Assembly (NCBI GenBank): GCA_046306335.1
Contig: JBKDXM010000132.1
Span: forward strand, 1-23,849
DNA length: 23,849 nucleotides
From: UBA2386 sp046306335
Lineage (GTDB): Bacteria; Planctomycetota; UBA1135; UBA2386
Direction of reading: 5' to 3'
The position numbers and the translations under genes are program-made. Under the pieces are notes generated by a model. That model had not been told where the DNA came from. It saw nothing but the letters and a program-made list of their open reading frames with translations, and made no database searches. Below, piece by piece: positions 7,021-13,798 of the stretch. Positions within the stretch are counted from its first letter, which is position 1, and each line of letters begins with the position of its first letter.

Positions 7021-7881
7021 ATGACGACTCCGACGTACTCCACGGTCGCCGTCCTCGGCGCGGGCACGATGGGCGCTGGCATCGCGCAGGTGTGCGCGCA
7101 GGCCGGCAGCAAGGTGCTGCTGCAGGACCTGACCGACGACTTCGTGCAGAAGGGCCTAGGCCGCATCCGCGACTTCCTGCAGAAGGGCGTCGACAAGGGC
7201 AAGACCACGCCCGAGCAGCGCGACGCCGTGCTCGCGCGCATCGCCGTGACGACCGACCGCGCGGCTGCGTGCCGCGGCGCCGACCTCGTCGTCGAGGCCG
7301 TGCCCGAGAAGCTGGAGCTCAAGAACGGCCTGTTCCGCGAGGTCGCGGCCGTCGCGTCGCCGGACTGCGTGCTCGCCAGCAACACCTCGTCGCTGTCGCT
7401 CGCCAAGGTCTTCGCCGGCGTCGCCGGGCCTGGGCGCTGCATCGGCATGCACTTCTTCAACCCGGTGCCGCTGATGGCGCTGCTGGAGCTGGTGCGCACC
7501 GACGCGACGTCGGCGGCGACGATCGACGCCGTCACCGCGTACAGCAAGCAGCTCGGCAAGGAGCCGATCCTGGTCAAGGACAGCCCCGGCTTCGCCAGCT
7601 CGCGCCTGGGCGTGTGCCTCGGCCTCGAGGCGATCCGCATGTTCGAGTCCGGCGTCGCGTCGGCCGAGGACATCGACAAGGCGATGGTGCTCGGCTACGG
7701 CCACCCGATGGGCCCGCTCAAGCTGACCGACCTCGTCGGCCTCGACGTGCGCCTCGCGATCGCCGACTACCTGCGCAAGGAACTCGACCACCCGGGCTTC
7801 GCCGCGCCGGCGCTGATGCGCCAGATGGTCGCCGACGGCAAGCTCGGCAAGAAGACGGGGCAGGGGTTCTACCGCTGGTGA
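7021..7881 (+). CDS. 3-hydroxyacyl-CoA (3-hydroxybutyryl-CoA) dehydrogenase
   Basis: The product is 286 aa, the size of stand-alone Hbd/PaaH-type enzymes. It oxidises 3-hydroxyacyl-CoA to 3-oxoacyl-CoA with NAD+, or runs in reverse. The N-terminal Rossmann motif is VAVLGAGTMGAGIAQ (residues 9-23). The substrate-domain signatures are NTSSLSL, GMHFFNPVPLMALLELV and VKDSPGFASSRL. The catalytic His144 and Glu156 are 12 residues apart, as in human HADH. The C-terminal helical domain is complete (YGHPMGPLKLTDLVGLD). It follows the hydratase gene by 3 nt behind a GAAGGG, so the two form an operon for consecutive steps. No thiolase or acyl-CoA dehydrogenase is adjacent. Confidence 0.95.
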   Translation: MTTPTYSTVAVLGAGTMGAGIAQVCAQAGSKVLLQDLTDDFVQKGLGRIRDFLQKGVDKGKTTPEQRDAVLARIAVTTDRAAACRGADLVVEAVPEKLELKNGLFREVAAVASPDCVLASNTSSLSLAKVFAGVAGPGRCIGMHFFNPVPLMALLELVRTDATSAATIDAVTAYSKQLGKEPILVKDSPGFASSRLGVCLGLEAIRMFESGVASAEDIDKAMVLGYGHPMGPLKLTDLVGLDVRLAIADYLRKELDHPGFAAPALMRQMVADGKLGKKTGQGFYRW

Positions 7882-7906
7882 GCGGGGCGGGGTCGCGTGC
7901 CCCGCT
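7881..7906. terminator. Bidirectional hairpin terminator between convergent genes
   Basis: A perfect 8-bp stem AGCGGGGC (7881-7888) / GCCCCGCT (7899-7906) with a 10-nt loop starts at the last base of the dehydrogenase stop and ends 9 nt before the stop of the convergent desaturase. There is no strong U-run on either side. The position between converging genes supports a shared terminator. Confidence 0.7.
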
Positions 7907-7915
7907 GCCCGCTCG

Positions 7916-8992
7916 CTACCCCGCCGCGCGCTCGCGCCGCAGGCGCTTGGCCTGCCGGAAGCTGACCAGCTTGCGGCTCGGCTCGTGCCACAGGCGCAGG
8001 TGCAGCGCGCGCAGCATCTCGCGCAGCGTCAGCGGCCGCACCACCTGGAACGCCGGCTCCGACTCGTGGCAGCGCTGCAGGTGGTAGTTGGGGATGCGCG
8101 GGTTGAGGTGGTGGATGTGGTGGAACCCGATGTTGCCGGAGAACCACTGCAGCACGCGCGGCAGGCGCAGGTACGAGCTGCCCTGCAGGGCAGCCGCGAC
8201 GTAGTCCCACTGCGCGCCGCGGTCCCAGTACGCGTCCTCGAACTGGTGCTGCAGGTAGAACAGGCCGATGCCGGCAGCGCCCGCGACCAGCAGCACGATC
8301 GCCTGCAGGATCAGGTACGGGACGAGGCCGAAGGCGAAGGCCAGGCCGACCGCGGTGGCGGCGAGGGCGACGTTCGTCCAGCGCACCGACGCCCGCTCGC
8401 TCGCCGTCGCGTCGCGTCGCGCGACGCGCTGCATGACCAGGAAGAGCACGAACGGCGCGACGCCGAACATCACGATCGGGCTGCGCGAGATGCGGTAGCT
8501 CAGGCGGCGCCAAGGCGTCGCGTCGTGGTACTCCTGCACCGTCATCGTCCAGATGTCGCCGACGCCGCGGCGGTCGAGGTCGCTGGCGGCGCCGTGGTGG
8601 ACGGCGTGGTCGCTGCGCCACTGGCGGTACGGCGTCAGCGTCAGCCAGCCGGTGACGACGCCCCAGAAGTCGTTGGCGCGGCGCGAGGCGAAGAACGAGC
8701 CGTGGCCGCAGTCGTGGAACAGGATGAACACGCGCACCATCACGCCGCCGGCCAGCACGGCGAGCGGGACGGCGAGCCACCACGAGATGGCGAGCGCGAA
8801 CCACATCGCGACCCAGGCCCCGACGTAGCTGCCGATCGTCGTGACGAGCTGCCACGTGGCGCGTCGGGCGTCGGGCTGGCGGAACGCCTGGAGGCGTTGC
8901 TGCCATTCGGCGAGCGTCGGCAGCGGGTGCGCGCCGCCCGTCGCTCCATCGTCACATCGTTCTCGTTCGCAGGCAGTTGGAGCGTCGTGCAT
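7916..8992 (-). CDS. Membrane fatty-acid desaturase (acyl-lipid omega-6/delta-12 type)
   Basis: The product is 358 aa from ATG 8992. It is an integral membrane di-iron enzyme that inserts a double bond into fatty-acyl chains. Histidine boxes in order are HDCGH (93-97), HAVHH (129-133) and HHIHH (291-295). The last sits in GFHHIHHLNPRIPNYHLQ, typical of the bacterial delta-12/omega-6 group. Paired hydrophobic helices occur at about 52-90, 174-190 and 205-247. Longer starts up to 9238 add an Arg/Pro-rich stretch that does not look like a real N-terminus. The gene converges with the 3-hydroxyacyl-CoA dehydrogenase, so lipid functions cluster here, but they are transcribed separately. Regiospecificity and whether the substrate is acyl-CoA, acyl-ACP or lipid-bound are not readable. 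Confidence 0.93.
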   Translation of the reverse strand: MHDAPTACERERCDDGATGGAHPLPTLAEWQQRLQAFRQPDARRATWQLVTTIGSYVGAWVAMWFALAISWWLAVPLAVLAGGVMVRVFILFHDCGHGSFFASRRANDFWGVVTGWLTLTPYRQWRSDHAVHHGAASDLDRRGVGDIWTMTVQEYHDATPWRRLSYRISRSPIVMFGVAPFVLFLVMQRVARRDATASERASVRWTNVALAATAVGLAFAFGLVPYLILQAIVLLVAGAAGIGLFYLQHQFEDAYWDRGAQWDYVAAALQGSSYLRLPRVLQWFSGNIGFHHIHHLNPRIPNYHLQRCHESEPAFQVVRPLTLREMLRALHLRLWHEPSRKLVSFRQAKRLRRERAAG

Positions 8993-9279
8993 CGGAGCGG
9001 GTGGCGTCGGCGCGGTGCGCGCGACCCCGGTAGGAATAGGCTGCGCAGGGGGGCGATGCCATGCCGCGGTGCAGCGCTTTCGCGCGGCGGGGGAAAGTTT
9101 CCGTCCGCCGCGGCGCGGCGGTCCGCGCCGGTCCGCGACCCGGCTCGTTGCCGTGGACCGTGCGCCGGGGAGGGGACGTCGAACCGGCGCAGAAGGCGCA
9201 CCGCGACCGCGAATCTTCGCCAGCAGCGCGCGTACCATGCTGGCGCAACGACCACCTCGATCGGGGCGCTCCTGCCAAG
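8993..9279. other. Divergent intergenic region between the desaturase and the TPR protein gene
   Basis: No gene is seen in these 287 nt. They contain a long interrupted palindrome (9083-9112) and weak A/T-rich hexamers: TATTCC on the minus strand (plus 9033-9038) and TACCAT on the plus strand (9233-9238). These could be -10 boxes for the desaturase and TPR genes respectively. No convincing -35 accompanies either. Confidence 0.5.
9083..9112. promoter_or_regulatory. Long interrupted palindrome (13 paired bases per arm), operator-like
   Basis: The arms are CGCGGCGG (9083-9090) with CCGCCGCG (9105-9112) and an inner GGAAA (9092-9096) with TTTCC (9098-9102). Unpaired bases are G at 9091, the central G at 9097 and GT at 9103-9104. 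The A/T core within a GC-rich frame is unusual here. It lies about 90 nt upstream of the desaturase ATG and 167 nt upstream of the TPR gene. It could be a repressor operator or an RNA hairpin in either 5' leader. Confidence 0.4.
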
Positions 9280-10161
9280 ATGCCCAACTCGACCCCTGCC
9301 TTCGTCCATCCCGTCGTCTCCATCCTGACCGCCGGCGTCGTCGCCGCGGGCGTGGTTTTCGCCCTGCGGCCCGCCGAAGTGGCCCCCGACCAGGGCGGCG
9401 TACTCGAACTGCAGCGCACGGTCGGGGAACTGCAGCAGGCCCAGCAGCAACTGACGGCGCGCCTCGATGCGCTCGCCGCCGCGCCCGCCGCCGCGCGCAG
9501 CGAGCCCGAGCGCACGGGGCCGGTCGCTCCCTCCGACCAGCAGGTCGCCGCCGCCGTCGAGGCCTACCTGCGGCAGCGCGGCAGCGGCGCGGCTGCCGAG
9601 GCGGCTGCCGGCGGCGCGGCCGCGGCCTTCGACGTCGACGCCGAGTTCGCCGCGCTGAAGGGCACCGACTTCTTCGGCAACCCCGCCGCGTGGAAGCGCG
9701 CGCACGCCGCCGGCAAGCTCGACGAGATCGTCGCCCGCTTCGAGGCGCAGGCGAAGGCCAACCCCGGCAGCCCCGACGCGCAGATGCAGCTCGCCAAGGC
9801 CTACCTCGCGTACACCAACATCGACCCGAGCAAGTACGAGTTCTCGCTGAAGGCCGACGGCGCGTTCGACAAGGTGCTCGAACTCGACGACCATCACTGG
9901 GAGGCGCGCTTCACCAAGGCGCTGAGCTACACCTTCTGGCCGGAGTTCCTCGGCAAGCGCAAGCCGGCGATCGCGCACTTCGAGACGCTCGTGGCGCAGC
10001 AGGAAGCCATGCCGGCGTCGCCCGAGCAGGCGCAGACGTACCTGTACCTCGGCAACCTGCTGGAGCGCACCGACCCGGCCAAGGCCAGGGAGATGTGGGC
10101 CAAGGGCGCGCGCCGCCATCCCGACAGCCAGGAACAGGCGAAGAAGCTCGCCGGCAAGTGA
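9280..10161 (+). CDS. Membrane-anchored TPR-like protein of unknown function
   Basis: The product is 293 aa. One transmembrane helix near the N-terminus (about 10-29, VVSILTAGVVAAGVVFALRP) is uncleaved-looking and would leave the rest in the periplasm. Residues about 40-66 (LELQRTVGELQQAQQQLTARLDAL) form a likely coiled coil. An Ala-rich linker follows (102-116). Residues about 135-293 contain helix pairs with tetratricopeptide spacing: IVARFEAQAKANPGSPDAQMQLAKAYL, then AFDKVLELDDHHWEARFTKALSY, then AQTYLYLGNLLERTDPAKAREMWAKGARRHPD. This suggests three to four TPR units and a scaffold role. The start ATG 9280 puts the helix at the very N-terminus; the upstream extension is Arg/Pro-rich and unlikely. 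No Shine-Dalgarno is seen. Partners are unknown. Confidence 0.8.
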   Translation: MPNSTPAFVHPVVSILTAGVVAAGVVFALRPAEVAPDQGGVLELQRTVGELQQAQQQLTARLDALAAAPAAARSEPERTGPVAPSDQQVAAAVEAYLRQRGSGAAAEAAAGGAAAAFDVDAEFAALKGTDFFGNPAAWKRAHAAGKLDEIVARFEAQAKANPGSPDAQMQLAKAYLAYTNIDPSKYEFSLKADGAFDKVLELDDHHWEARFTKALSYTFWPEFLGKRKPAIAHFETLVAQQEAMPASPEQAQTYLYLGNLLERTDPAKAREMWAKGARRHPDSQEQAKKLAGK

Positions 10162-10171
10162 GTGGTGGGTG

Positions 10172-10190
10172 CGGCGCGGACGTCGCGCCG
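10172..10190 (+). terminator. Hairpin after the TPR gene
   Basis: A 7-bp perfect GC stem (CGGCGCG/CGCGCCG) with a 5-nt loop begins 10 nt after the TPR stop. No U-run follows, so termination is inferred from position and stability only. Confidence 0.45.
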
Positions 10191-10219
10191 TCGCCGCCGG
10201 CCGGCTGGGCCGCGCGCGC

Positions 10220-10247
10220 TTGCGCCGCGCGCGCCGAACGCCATCGT
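10220..10247 (+). promoter_or_regulatory. Putative promoter of the RidA-family gene, overlapping an inverted repeat
   Basis: TTGCGC (10220-10225) and the -10-like CATCGT (10242-10247) are 16 nt apart, and ATG 10254 follows the -10 after only 6 nt. The -35 occupies most of the loop between two CGCGCGCG arms (10211-10218 and 10226-10233). The -10 match is weak. Confidence 0.35.
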
Positions 10248-10253
10248 CACGGC

Positions 10254-10643
10254 ATGAAGCGTCGCCTCATCTCCTCCGGGTCCACGTTCGAGCGCGAGAT
10301 CGGCTACTCGCGGGCCGTGGTCGTCGGCGACCACGTCCACGTGTCGGGCACGACCGGCTTCGACTACGCCACCATGACCATCGCCGCCGACGTCGCCGCG
10401 CAGACGACCCGGTGCCTGCAGAACATCGAGGCCGCGCTGGCGCAGGCCGGCGCGTCGCTGCGCGACGTCGTGCGCGTGCGCTACATCCTGCCCGACGCCG
10501 CCGACTTCCCGGCGACGTGGCCGGCGCTGCGCGCGGCCTTCGGCGAGGTGCGCCCGGCGGCGACGATGCTGCAGGCGGGACTCGCGGATCCGCGCATGCG
10601 CATCGAGATCGAGGTCGACGCGGTGATCGGTTCGGGTGGGTGA
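10254..10643 (+). CDS. RidA/YjgF-family protein
   Basis: The product is 129 aa, the normal length of this family of small trimeric proteins. Classical RidA hydrolyses reactive enamine/imine intermediates, such as those from threonine or serine dehydratase. Matching features are the opening ISSGSTFEREIGYSRAVVVGDHVHVSGTTG, the central QTTRCLQNIEAALAQAGASLRDVVRVR, and the closing GEVRPAATMLQAGLADPRMRIEIEVDAVI. The arginine in VRPAATM aligns with the substrate-binding arginine of active RidA (Arg105 in E. coli), and the glutamate in IEIEVDA is also present, so deaminase activity is plausible. The gene is single, not linked to a dehydratase. The Rid subfamily is not certain. Confidence 0.9.
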   Translation: MKRRLISSGSTFEREIGYSRAVVVGDHVHVSGTTGFDYATMTIAADVAAQTTRCLQNIEAALAQAGASLRDVVRVRYILPDAADFPATWPALRAAFGEVRPAATMLQAGLADPRMRIEIEVDAVIGSGG

Positions 10644-10690
10644 TGCGCGTCGGGGCAGCCGCGATCGATGCAGCCGCCGTGGGCGCGCAG

Positions 10691-10696
10691 TAGCGT
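10691..10696 (+). promoter_or_regulatory. Possible -10 box TAGCGT for the DUF3750 gene
   Basis: TAGCGT lies 7 nt before ATG 10704, with no Shine-Dalgarno. A loose -35 candidate, ATGCAG, is at 10668-10673. If real, the mRNA would begin at or next to the start codon. Confidence 0.35.
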
Positions 10697-10703
10697 GCGC
10701 GCG

Positions 10704-11834
10704 ATGAATCCCATGCGCTGCCCGCGCGCCGCCGCGCTCGCCTTCGCCCTCGGCGCGGCCGCCGCCGCGTGCGCGGCACCGCGGCCGAGCGGCCTGCCGC
10801 GCGACGAGGAGTGGCTCGTCGTCGCCAAGAGCGCGCGCCTGCCCGCGTGGTGGCCGTGGTACGTGCGCTTCGCCGACCACACGTGGATCGACGTCAAACG
10901 TGGCAGCGAGGACGACTGGCAGCGCTGCGAAGTGCTGGGCGCGTCGTCCGGCGCGGTCTGCCAGGCGATCCCCGCGCGCGAAGCCCGGCGCGATCGCCGC
11001 TGGGACGGCCAGCCGGTGCGCGTGCAGCACGTCGTGCGCGGCGACGCGGCGCGGGCCGTCGCCGCAGACCTGCCGCGCGCCGTCGCCGCGATCGCGGCGC
11101 GCTACGACGAGACCGGCTACACGGCCTGGCCGGGCCCGAACAGCAACACCTTCGTGCGCGACCTCGCGCGCGAACTGCCCGACCTGGCGGTCGCGTTCGA
11201 CCACAACGCCGTCGGCAAGGACTTTGCATGGCTCGACGCCGGCCCGTCGCCGTCGCGCACCGGCGCTGGCGTGTACACGTGGCCGCTCGGCGCGACGGTT
11301 GGGCTGGTCGAAGGCGTCGAACTGCACCTGCTGCAGGCGACGTTCGGCGTGCGCCTGTGGCCGCCGCGCCTGGCGCTGCCGTTCCTGCCGGCGCTGCCGT
11401 GGGACGCGCCACCCGCGCTGACGGCGGCGCAGCGCGAGCTGCCGGAAGCGACCCACGTCGTGACGGCTCCCGACGCGCTCGTGGCGATCGGACCGGATGG
11501 CCCGATGGACCTGCGGTTCCGCGTCGAGCACGCCTGCGACCCCGCTCTGCGCGCCGACGAGCTGCTACTCGTGCGCGCCGACGACGGCGACGCGTGGCTG
11601 GCGCTGCGCGCCGTCCGCGAAGCGCCGGGCCCGGACGCGCCGCACGGGGCCGTGGGCCTCGCCGTCACGTGCCGGGACGAAGGCCGCCGCGAACAGGCTC
11701 TGCGCCTGCCGTTCGACCCCGCCGGCCGCGCCGTCGCCGGCCCGTTCACCGCCGGCGGCATCGTCGCCGACGTCACGTTCGCGGCAGCCGCTGACGGCTG
11801 CCTGCGGGCGACCGTGCGCGCGCACCGCGAGTGA
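10704..11834 (+). CDS. DUF3750-type lipoprotein of unknown function
   Basis: The product is 376 aa. The signal sequence RAAALAFALGAAAAAC ends with a possible lipobox cysteine at residue 23. Residues about 36-225 resemble the DUF3750 family as I remember it: WLVVAKSARLPAWWPWYVRFADHTWID near the front, TGYTAWPGPNSNTFVRDLARELPDL (GPNSNTF at 144-150) in the middle, and a closing GLVEGVELHLLQATFGVRLWPPRLALPF. The family has no established biochemical function. The Asn/Ser/Asn/Thr cluster and conserved His/Asp residues suggest a catalytic or binding pocket, which is inference only. Residues about 240-376 form an extra beta-rich domain with an Ala/Arg-rich composition. ATG 10713 is an alternative start. 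The gene follows the RidA gene by 60 nt but has its own -10-like box. Confidence 0.72.
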   Translation: MNPMRCPRAAALAFALGAAAAACAAPRPSGLPRDEEWLVVAKSARLPAWWPWYVRFADHTWIDVKRGSEDDWQRCEVLGASSGAVCQAIPAREARRDRRWDGQPVRVQHVVRGDAARAVAADLPRAVAAIAARYDETGYTAWPGPNSNTFVRDLARELPDLAVAFDHNAVGKDFAWLDAGPSPSRTGAGVYTWPLGATVGLVEGVELHLLQATFGVRLWPPRLALPFLPALPWDAPPALTAAQRELPEATHVVTAPDALVAIGPDGPMDLRFRVEHACDPALRADELLLVRADDGDAWLALRAVREAPGPDAPHGAVGLAVTCRDEGRREQALRLPFDPAGRAVAGPFTAGGIVADVTFAAAADGCLRATVRAHRE

Positions 11835-11883
11835 TCGGCCCCCCGAAGCGCGCCCTGCCTGATCGCTTGGTTGTTGTTGCCCA

Positions 11884-11902
11884 GCCGGGCCGCAGGTCCG
11901 GT
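11884..11902 (+). terminator. Hairpin downstream of the DUF3750 gene
   Basis: CCGGGCC (11885-11891) pairs with GGTCCGG (11895-11901) through one G-U wobble around a 3-nt loop, about 50 nt after the stop. The wobble works only in plus-strand RNA, which favours this gene over the convergent one. No U-run is present. Confidence 0.35.
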
Positions 11903-11996
11903 GCGGTCGGCGCCGCGCTGATACCCGTAAGGCAATGGCGGGGCCGAGTCCGGTCAGGATTTCGTGAGATCGCCGCCGGCGCGCCGGGTCAGCGAC

Positions 11997-13739
11997 TCAC
12001 CAGCGCAGCCGGTAACCGACGCCCTTCGGGCCCGAGTAGAGGAAGCCGACCGACGTGTCGACGCCGAGCCGCTTCATCTCGCCGGCGAGCGCCTGCAGCA
12101 CGTCGGCGACCATGCCCAGTTGGTCGGCTTCGCCGCCACCGCTCATGGCGACCAAGCCGACCATCGCCTGGCCGATGCCCATCATGGTGTCCGCCGGGCG
12201 GGTGACGCCGACGCCGCACCAGCCGGCCGGCGCCGCATCGAGGTGCGCCTTGACCGCCGCCGGGAGTTCGGTCGCCGTGCCGGACGCCTTGGCGTCGAGG
12301 ACGCCGCGCAGCGAGGCGCGGGCGCTCTCGCTCCTGCCGAGCGCGAGCAGCAGCATGTCGTCGGTGATCGCGTACTCCAACTCCAGCACGCCGGCGAGCG
12401 TCATGCGGTGCACCTTGGCGCCCTGGTACTCCTCGGTCTTGCGGGCGGCGTGCAGCCCGCGCGCGCGCAGCATCGTCTCGACCGACTTGCCGAAGGCCGC
12501 GCCATCGCGCAGCGAGAGCACCATGCACTGCCCGTTGATCGCCGCCAGCGGGTTGGCCGGATTGCCGGCTTCGTCCTCGTCGGCGAGTTCGCTGGCGTCG
12601 CTGAGCGCCATCAGCTCGCCGCCGAGGTGGTCGAGCAGGTCCTCCTTCAGGCGGACCTTCAGCTCCTCGGCCATCGCCGTCATCATGTCCGGCCACGACA
12701 TCGGCATCTCGGCCTCGAGCATGGTCACGATCTGCTCGGCGCTCGTGTACAGCACGCCGAGGTCGAGCGGCATGATCGTCCAGTTCGAGGTCGCCGCCGG
12801 CAGCGCGCGCAGCAGCTTCGGCTGCGCCGACGACTGCGGCAGCATCGCCATCAGGCCGCGCTTGTCGGCGCGCAGGCCGAGCTGCACGTCGCTGACGAGG
12901 TGCTTGCCGTCGGCGCCGAGCGTCATGCGGAAGTCCTGCAGCGAGCGCAGGCCGATCGCGTCGAGCAGCTCGCCCATGTCGAACGGCGCGCCGCCCATCT
13001 CCTCGATCTCGGCGACGCCCTGGTCCATGGCGGTGACGAAGCCGCGCAGGTCGGCGTGCACGAACATCGGCGTGTTGCCGGCGTCCGCTGCTTCGAAGCG
13101 GTCCTTGCCCTCGATCGCCTTGGTCGCCTGCGCCTCGACGTCCGTGCCGTAGAACATCACGAGGTGGCCGTCGACGATCGCCGGGATCGTGCCCCACATG
13201 CCGTCCTCGTCGGCGACGGCGGTCAGGCGCAGTTCGCCGGCCGGCACCTCCTTGGTCTTCGGCGCGCCGGGTTCCTCCAGCAGCTTGCGCACGCCGCCAT
13301 CGATCGCCGTGGCGAGCGCGGCGAGGTCGAAGGACGGGTGCGGCGCGGCCGCGACCGTGATCGCGAACGGCAGCGACGGATCCTCGCCGTCCATGGTGAC
13401 GAGGTCCGCCTTGGCCCAGTCGACCGCGATGCTCAGCGTGAAGTCGCCCTGGTAGTCCGCCAGCATGCGCTCCACGAGGTCGGCGTCGAAGCCGCTGCCG
13501 CGCATGCCGGCCATGGCCTGCTCCATGGCCTTGCCCATCATGTCCATCATCGGCGCCAGCGCCGGCGCCGACATCATCTTGGCCATCGCCGTGTCGGCGA
13601 AGTCCTTCTTCCAGCGGGCGGGGGCGCCCATGCGCAGCACCAGGGCGGCGTCCTTCGGCGCGAAGCGGAAGGCCGCATCCTGAGCGGGCGCGAGCGCCAG
13701 CAGGGCGAGGAACGGGACGGCGAAGCGGGCTTGGTTCAT
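11997..13739 (-). CDS. Secreted protein of unknown function (580 aa)
   Basis: The signal peptide MNQARFAVPFLALLALAPAQ suggests cleavage after APA, leaving Gln at the mature N-terminus. The mature protein is acidic. Methionine clusters occur near residues 50-80 (AKMMSAPALAPMMDMMGKAMEQAMAGM). The remainder alternates amphipathic helices and strands: segments such as FTLSIAVDWAKADLVTMDGEDPSLPFAITVAAAP, GHLVMFYGTDVEAQATKAIEG and LELEYAITDDMLLLALGRSESARASLRGVLD resemble the DUF3352-like proteins common in planctomycetes and cyanobacteria, from memory and uncertain. No catalytic motif is recognised. It is the second gene of an operon, 59 nt after the FG-GAP gene, with no clear Shine-Dalgarno. It may be envelope-associated together with its partner. 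Confidence 0.8.
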   Translation of the reverse strand: MNQARFAVPFLALLALAPAQDAAFRFAPKDAALVLRMGAPARWKKDFADTAMAKMMSAPALAPMMDMMGKAMEQAMAGMRGSGFDADLVERMLADYQGDFTLSIAVDWAKADLVTMDGEDPSLPFAITVAAAPHPSFDLAALATAIDGGVRKLLEEPGAPKTKEVPAGELRLTAVADEDGMWGTIPAIVDGHLVMFYGTDVEAQATKAIEGKDRFEAADAGNTPMFVHADLRGFVTAMDQGVAEIEEMGGAPFDMGELLDAIGLRSLQDFRMTLGADGKHLVSDVQLGLRADKRGLMAMLPQSSAQPKLLRALPAATSNWTIMPLDLGVLYTSAEQIVTMLEAEMPMSWPDMMTAMAEELKVRLKEDLLDHLGGELMALSDASELADEDEAGNPANPLAAINGQCMVLSLRDGAAFGKSVETMLRARGLHAARKTEEYQGAKVHRMTLAGVLELEYAITDDMLLLALGRSESARASLRGVLDAKASGTATELPAAVKAHLDAAPAGWCGVGVTRPADTMMGIGQAMVGLVAMSGGGEADQLGMVADVLQALAGEMKRLGVDTSVGFLYSGPKGVGYRLRW

Positions 13740-13798
13740 GGCGTTGGCAAGTCGGTCGAGTGCGCGGTCGATGGGTGGTTCGGGGCGGGACGCACGGG

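Noticed and set aside
11976..11987. 12-bp palindrome CCGGCGCGCCGG near the end of the 580-aa protein gene
   Set aside because: It has no loop and no U-run, and GC-only palindromes of this size are common by chance in this sequence.
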